Assembly (NCBI GenBank): GCA_016946835.1 | Contig: JACVTC010000393.1 | Location: forward strand, 1-12,500 | Length of the DNA stretch: 12,500 bases | Direction of reading: 5' to 3' | Source of the DNA: Neocallimastix lanati (nom. inval.) | Taxonomy: Eukaryota > Neocallimastigomycota > Neocallimastigomycetes > Neocallimastigales > Neocallimastigaceae | Part shown: positions 7,646 through 12,500 of the stretch, piece by piece | How positions within the stretch are numbered: the stretch's first letter is position 1 | Layout: every line of letters begins with the position of its first letter | Translations under genes and position numbers: made by a program | The notes under the pieces: model-generated | Told to the model about the DNA's origin: nothing | The model's database searches: none | The model's input: only the letters and a program-made list of their open reading frames with translations

Positions 7646-7654
7646 TTTTTTTTT
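7646..7654 (+). terminator. RNA polymerase III T-run terminator
   Basis: Nine consecutive T begin 8 nt after the tRNA-Gly gene; four or more T on the coding strand stop Pol III. The 12-nt gap between the two tRNA genes (GTCTTATCGTTA) has no such run, so this terminator probably serves both. Confidence 0.85.
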
Positions 7655-7922
7655 AAGAAAAATTTGTTAATCGTTATTAATACTATTAGAACTAGAATTT
7701 AATTCTATCTGTAATAGCAGGTGTTTACATTACTATTTGATATTTGTATATATTTAGTAATTAAAAATATTTTTTTTTTCATAAAGAATTTCAATAGCAA
7801 TAAAAATATTTCATTTGTGATACAAAGAAAAAAAAATTTTTTTTTTTTGAACAAGGAAGAGAATACACTTCCAAGTGCTTTTTTAATTAAATAATTATAC
7901 TTTTAAGTATTACAATTATTTT
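7655..7922. other. AT-rich spacer downstream of the tRNAs
   Basis: No gene is seen. Short inverted repeats include AGAATTTAATTCT near 7693 and GGAAG/CTTCC near 7860, plus an A/T block near 7830-7848. Confidence 0.4.
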
Positions 7923-8023
7923 AAAAAAAAATACGTTATATAATTTAAAAATAAAAAAAAAATAAAATCTATGTAAAAAAAAAATACGTTATATAATTTA
8001 AAAATAAAAAAAAAATCTACGTA
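7923..8023. repeat. 53-bp tandem duplication
   Basis: Two adjacent copies of a unit containing TACGTTATATAATTTAAAAA, at about 7932 and 7985, each ending in TCTAYGTA. They differ by a 4-bp indel and one base. Confidence 0.8.
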
Positions 8024-8142
8024 AAAATATTAAGTAAAATAAAAAAAATAATAATAAAATAAAAGAAAAAATAAATTTAAATTAATCATTGAAAATTTAA
8101 AGTAATAAAGAATAAAAATAAGTTCAAAAGTTAAAAAAATTT

Positions 8143-8351
8143 CAGTGCGATGTACACTATGTGTATCTTTTTTTATAGCCGCAATTATATCGAACTTTAA
8201 TCCTTATTTTTCAATATTTCTTTTTTTATTTCTTGTTATTATTTTATTTATTATTATCTTCTAATTGGACAAATAATATTTATTTATTTTATTAATTCTG
8301 TGTTTTTTTAAAATAAAATATATTCATCTAATTGATAAATAAATAAATAAG

Positions 8352-8382
<31 letters not shown>

Positions 8383-8440
8383 ATATTAAAGTTCGCAATA
8401 ATTGCGGCTATTAAAAAAAGATACATATAGTATACATCAC
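8143..8440. mobile_element. MITE-like element with ~56-bp terminal inverted repeats
   Basis: The left arm (8143-8201) begins CAGTGCGATGTACACTATG. The right arm (8385-8440) read in reverse begins GTGATGTATACTATATG. The arms align over about 56 bp with only a handful of mismatches and share ATAGCCGCAATTAT. The ~180-bp interior has no ORF and includes an AAAT microsatellite. This is the structure of a miniature inverted-repeat DNA transposon. The CAGTG tip resembles Tc1/mariner ends, but the flanks (TTT on the left, ATATTT on the right) show no clean TA duplication, so the superfamily is unassigned. Confidence 0.7.
8337..8384. repeat. (AAAT)n microsatellite inside the MITE
   Basis: About twelve AAAT tetranucleotides with one GTAAAT interruption, ending against the right inverted repeat. 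Confidence 0.9.
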
Positions 8441-9029
8441 ATATTTTAATTATTATTATTTATTTAAAAATATTTATTTATATATAATTTTCATTATTAT
8501 ATTTTAATTTTTTTTATAAATATTATTTACTAAACTAATTAATAAATATTAATATAAAAAAAAATTCATAACTTTTCACTTATAACTATTAACTAATATT
8601 ATTCCATAATTTTCTTATAACTATTATTTAATATTATTCCATAATTTTCTTAACTATTTTAATACATCCATCATATAATTAAACATTCAACCAATATTCT
8701 AATTAATATAACTAATTTTATTATATATTCATAAATTTTTTAATAATTTAATTATTATTATTTAATTATTAATAATAAATTGTATTTAATAATATATTTT
8801 AAGATTCATTATATAAAAATATTTTTTAATAATATATATATTAGTATTTTTTAAATAATATTATTATTTAATTATATATTTTGATAATTATTAATAATAA
8901 ATTATATTTAATAATATATTTGAAGATCATTATATAAAAATAATTTTTAATAATAAATATATATATAAATTTTTTTTTTTTTTTTTAAAAAATAGTATTT
9001 TTGTTATTTTATTCTATTTCTATAGGACA
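8441..9029. other. AT-rich stretch with two short tandem duplications
   Basis: No gene is visible. ATTCCATAATTTTCTTA recurs at 8601 and 8636 (period 35 bp). A ~75-bp segment beginning ATTATTAATAATAAAT recurs at 8765 and 8887 (period ~122 bp). An 18-T run followed by A residues lies near 8971-8994. Confidence 0.5.
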
Positions 9030-9036
9030 CGTATCA
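9030..9036 (-). repeat. LTR end CGTATCA (unit L0)
   Basis: TATAGGACACGTATCA resembles the right end of the 666-1126 LTR (TATAGTGGTTACGTATCA). The matching TGATACG start to the left was not found, so this is the remnant of a truncated LTR. The next LTR-like unit starts at the very next base. Confidence 0.4.
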
Positions 9037-9690
9037 TAATATGGGCACTGATCACACACAATATTTTAAAAAAGCACAATATTAAATATTATAAATAAAT
9101 AGAGATTCAATTTAAATAAAAGTATTTTATAAATTTTTATTTTATTTCATTGTCTGCTTTTTCAAAAGAAAGAAAATTTTCTTCCTTTTATAGTTTTTAC
9201 ATGAATATTAGATTACACATGAACATATGAATTTATTTTTATTATTATATTTTAAATATTATTTTAATATTTACATATTTTTAAAATTAACCTATTCTAA
9301 AGTATCTATTCTAAAATAGAGTTAAATTTTTATTAAACATATCTCTTAAAATATAAATAATATATAATTATTAATATTTAAAATATATTTCCTTGGTAAA
9401 ATAAAATTATCAATATTTATAATTCCTAAAACTATATAATACTCAAAATAATATTTAAAATATAAAATAAAACTTATTAATAATAATAATGATGAATTAA
9501 TTTATTATCGTAGTAATAAAATCATTAATAATATCTATTTTAATTATGATAAAAGAAATTAACCATCCCTTTCAAAATAATTATTTGAATAACTACATAA
9601 TCAATTATTTTAATTATTATAACCAATAATATTTATACGTTATTTCTAACCTAAATTTTTTACCTAAATCTTATTTTTATAGTGGTACTC
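9037..9690 (-). repeat. LTR-like unit L1 of a tandem array
   Basis: It starts TAATATGGGCAC directly after CGTATCA. Its first ~285 bp match 10378-10658, and its last ~360 bp (from TTTTTATTAAAC at 9327) match 9947-10366. The end, ATTTTTATAGTGGTAC, matches the end of the 666-1126 LTR. The length of ~650 bp suits an LTR. The right boundary (9688-9694) is uncertain by a few bases. No coding sequence. Confidence 0.6.
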
Positions 9691-10370
9691 GACATTTATA
9701 TAGAACATTTAAAATATCACATATCGAGTTATTTATTTAGTTGGTCGTTTCTCTAAGGAATTATGACACGATAATATATTCTAATAAATAATAAGAAAAT
9801 AATTCATAAAAATAATGTTCTTTTTTTTTTTATAATAATATATTATTCTTTATTTATTTTTATTATTTTATCTTTACTTTTATAAATATGTATTATTATA
9901 TTCTCATAATTTTATATAATTATTAAAATAATTATTTATTATCATATTTTTATTAAACATATCTCTTAAACTATTAATTTCCTAATAACTATATTTAAAA
10001 ATACAATTTCATAATTAAATAATATATAGATATTAATATTTTTAAATATATTTCCTTAATAAAATATTATTATCAACATTTATAATATAATTCCTAAAAC
10101 TATATAATTCTCAAAATAATATTTAAAATATAAAATAAAATTTATTAATAATAATGATGAATTAATTTATTATCATAACAATAAAATCATTAATTATATA
10201 GTTTATCTATTTTAATTATGATAAAAAAAATTAACCATCCCTTTTAAAAATAATTATTTGAATAACTATATAATCAATCAATTATTTTAATTATTAATAA
10301 CCAATAATATTTATACATTATTTCTAACCTAAATTTTTTACCTAAGTCATATTTATATAGTGGTACTATA
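9691..10370 (-). repeat. LTR-like unit L2 of a tandem array
   Basis: The left part contains the shared LTR core at about 9755-9785 (GGAATTATGACACGATAATA), and from 9947 it follows L1 closely to TATATAGTGGTAC near 10366. Between the L1 end and the recognisable start of L2 lie ACTCGACA (9687-9694) and TATCGAGT (9722-9729), which may be imperfect inverted tips. Exact ends are uncertain. Confidence 0.55.
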
Positions 10371-10377
10371 AAAAGGT

Positions 10378-10658
10378 TGATATGGGCACAGATCACACAC
10401 AATATTTTAAAAACACAATATTAAATATTATAGATAAATTTTTATTAGTTTAAAAGTATTTTATAAATTTTTATTTTATTTTATTGTCGTCCCTTTTTCA
10501 AAAGAAAGAAAATTTCTTCCTTTTATAGTTTTTTACATGAATCTTGAATTGAACATTAACATATATATTTATTTATATTATTCTATTATGAATGTTATTT
10601 TGATATTAATATATTTTAAAATTAACCTATTCTAAAGTATCTATTTTAAAATATAGTT
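10378..10658 (-). repeat. LTR-like unit L3, partial
   Basis: It starts TGATATGGGCAC about 10 bp after L2 ends and matches the first part of L1 to about 10658, including GATCACACACAATATTTTAA and a stretch of CTTCCTTTTATAG. After 10658 the match to L1 stops and no LTR end was identified, so the unit is truncated or its other half is unrelated. Confidence 0.55.
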
Positions 10659-11045
10659 GTATAATTATTAATGATTTATTTATATTTAATATTTTAACTA
10701 TCTATTCTAATAATGTTTTAATTTATCAATTAATATATAATTTAATATTCTTGTAAATTATTAATATTATATTCTCATAAAGTTTATTATTGTAAAAAGA
10801 ATACAGAAAATAATAATCTATTTTAGAGAAAACAATAAAAATAATAGTTAGTATTGTCAATCGATTTAATTTTATACAGAATTAAATATTTCTGTATTTA
10901 TTTTATTAAAAACAATTTATAGATAATTATTTTTATTATAAATAATTTTATTATAAATAATTTTTTTTATTATAACTATTTTAATTTTAAATAATTTCAT
11001 TATTATAAACATTTTATATTTTTTTCTTTTTATCATTGTTAAGAT
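10659..11045. other. AT-rich stretch, no gene seen
   Basis: Nothing beyond A/T runs and TTATAAATAATTTT-type reiterations. A palindrome-like ACAGAATTAAATATTTCTGT near 10878 recalls the one in the 660-bp repeat. Confidence 0.4.
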
Positions 11046-11091
11046 AATAACTGAATTTCAATTCAATTTCAATTTCAATAATTCAGTTATT
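11046..11091. other. 12-bp inverted repeat around a CAATTT reiteration
   Basis: AATAACTGAATT (11046-11057) and AATTCAGTTATT (11080-11091) are perfect reverse complements. The 22-nt loop is a TCAATT/CAATTT reiteration. Function is unknown. Confidence 0.55.
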
Positions 11092-11663
11092 TGAATTTCA
11101 ATATTAAAAAATAATAATATAATAATTATTATTAAATTAACTTTATTAAAATATTTAAGAATTAGTCTAGGCCAACTAATTACTAAATATTATTAACATA
11201 TTGAAATTAATATATATTAAATAATGTATACACGTGATTGCCATATTAAATTAATTTTTATATTAATTTATTATCAGAATTTTTACATATTATATTTTAA
11301 TTATAAAATATAATATTTAGCTAATATTATATTCTTATATTTTATTTATATTAAATATTTATATTATTATCTTAGTTTATATTATCAATATCAAACTTAT
11401 ATTAATACTATTGCATATTCATATTAATAATTAATATTTTAATAATTAATTATTTTTATATAAATACATGTTTAAATCTTTTGATTAATCCTTTGTAGGA
11501 TTATTGTAATTTAAATTATAGTAATAATTATATAAAATAATAATGTAATAAAATATTATTAAGATTAAATAAAATTTATATTTTAGATAAAAACTTAATT
11601 ATAAAATTTACTAATAACAATATGATTTAAATAAGAATAAAATTTAATTATTAATTAATTACT
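11092..11663. other. AT-rich stretch, no gene seen
   Basis: No ORF, RNA gene or repeat boundary is recognised. Brief GC-richer words (TAGTCTAGGCCAAC near 11163, ACACGTGATTGCC near 11230) have no assigned meaning. Confidence 0.4.
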
Positions 11664-11787
11664 ATAATTTGGCATCTTGACCTAATCGTTAAGACCAAAT
11701 TATCACAAAACTTTAACAATCATTTTTATATATATGCTTATTTGAAGTAAATAAGCTAGTTCCGGATCAAGTGATACGGGGTGTCAC
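11664..11787. other. Cluster of hairpins, candidate structured RNA or LTR edge
   Basis: Stems in order are ATAATTTGG/CCAAATTAT (11664-11672 with 11695-11703), enclosing TCTTGAC/GTTAAGA (one G-T pair); GCTTATTT/AAATAAGC (11736-11743 with 11749-11756); and GTGATAC/GTGTCAC (11771-11777 with 11781-11787, one G-T pair, GGG loop). The segment is distinctly less AT-rich than its surroundings. TGATACG at 11772-11778 equals the LTR tip seen elsewhere, so the last stem may mark a degenerate LTR. It is not a convincing tRNA. Confidence 0.35.
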
Positions 11788-11827
11788 TAAATACCTTGTA
11801 TTTCCTATTAAATACTCTTAATAATAA

Positions 11828-12470
11828 TAAAATAAAATTATTATTAAATATTCTTATTAAAATCTTTTATTAATATCAAATATAATAAAAATTATTATTA
11901 AATATTCTTATAAATTTCTTTTATTAATATTAAATATAATAAAAATTATTATTAAATATTCTTATAAAATTCTTTTATTAATATTAAATATAATAAAAAT
12001 TATTATTAAATATTCTTATAAAAATCTTTTATTAATATTAAATATAATAAAAATTATTATTAAATATTCTTATTAAAATCTTTTATTAATATCAAATATA
12101 ATAAAAATTATTATTAAATATTCTTATTAAAATCTTTTATAATAAAAATTATTATTAAATATTCTTATAAAAATCTTTTATTAATATTAAATATAATAAA
12201 AATTATTATTAAATATTCTTATTAAAATCTTTTATTAATATCAAATATAATAAAAATTATTATTAAATATTCTTATTAAAATCTTTTATAATAAAAATTA
12301 TTATTAAATATTCTTATAAAATTCTTTTATTAATATTAAATATAATAAAAATTATTGTTGAATATTCTTATTAAAATCTTTTATTAATATCAAATCTAAT
12401 AAAAATAATTATTAAATATTTTATTAATATTAAATATAATAAAAATTATTACTAAATATTCTTATTAAAA
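11828..12470. repeat. 54-bp minisatellite with 41-bp variant units
   Basis: About twelve units contain AAAAATTATTATTAAATATT, then CTTATAAAA or CTTATTAAAA, then TCTTTTATTAATAT. TATAAT marks recur at 11881, 11935, 11989, 12043, 12097, 12138, 12192, 12246, 12287 and 12341, then a TCTAAT variant at 12395 and TATAAT at 12435. Spacing is therefore 54 bp with two 41-bp units and one of 40 bp. The 54-41-54 block of 149 bp at 12043-12191 is repeated at 12192-12340. No reading frame is kept open. Confidence 0.95.
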
Positions 12471-12500
12471 ATTATATAATATTTAAATCATTACTAATTC

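Noticed and set aside
11671-11790. Possible third tRNA gene (D-arm-like CTTGACCTAATCGTTAAG, T-arm-like GTTCCGGATC)
   Set aside because: No matching acceptor stem, anticodon stem-loop or standard box B spacing could be built; the inner sequence is better explained as a hairpin.
11828-12470. CRISPR array
   Set aside because: The periodic units are contiguous near-identical 54-bp repeats with no unique spacers, so it is a minisatellite.

Overview
This window is eukaryotic and extremely AT-rich (by eye well under 20% G+C), with long T/A homopolymers and TTA microsatellites. Two nuclear-type tRNA genes, a Pol III T-run terminator and an Asn-rich Gag protein fit a low-GC fungus. An anaerobic gut fungus (Neocallimastigomycota) is my best guess; a dictyostelid or another AT-rich protist is not excluded. 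No host protein-coding gene is visible. The window is intergenic DNA built mostly from pieces of LTR retrotransposons.

Left part (1-6783). A ~660-bp unit occurs as two nearly identical direct copies, at 1-660 (cut by the window edge) and 6119-6783. Both copies keep a cluster of seven WGATAR motifs. Next to the left copy, 666-3716 reads on the minus strand as a gag-only, non-autonomous LTR element. In its own 5' to 3' order it has a 596-bp LTR with a 10-bp terminal inverted repeat, a possible primer-binding site, one 471-codon Gag ORF with no protease, RT or integrase, sense-strand A tracts, a G-rich polypurine tract, and a 461-bp LTR. The two LTRs are not close copies of each other, so the element is old or chimeric. 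A 588-bp solo LTR with a 4-bp target duplication (GCTT) lies at 5171-5758. The same GCTT follows the CA end of five LTR-like units.

Middle (6784-8440). The only conventional host genes are here: tRNA-Cys(GCA) and tRNA-Gly(UCC), 12 bp apart, with a single T-run terminator after the second. They look like one dicistronic Pol III unit. Downstream are a short tandem duplication and a ~298-bp MITE-like element with ~56-bp terminal inverted repeats.

Right part (8441-12480). A back-to-back array of LTR-like units occupies about 9030-10660. It is followed by a plain AT-rich stretch, a relatively GC-rich group of hairpins at 11664-11787, and a 54-bp minisatellite (11828-12470) with a 149-bp higher-order duplication.

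The parts do not form a metabolic system. The biological content is a retroelement landing zone beside a tRNA pair: several related LTR families, repeated insertion at one tetranucleotide, and a Gag-only element that would need enzymes supplied from elsewhere.
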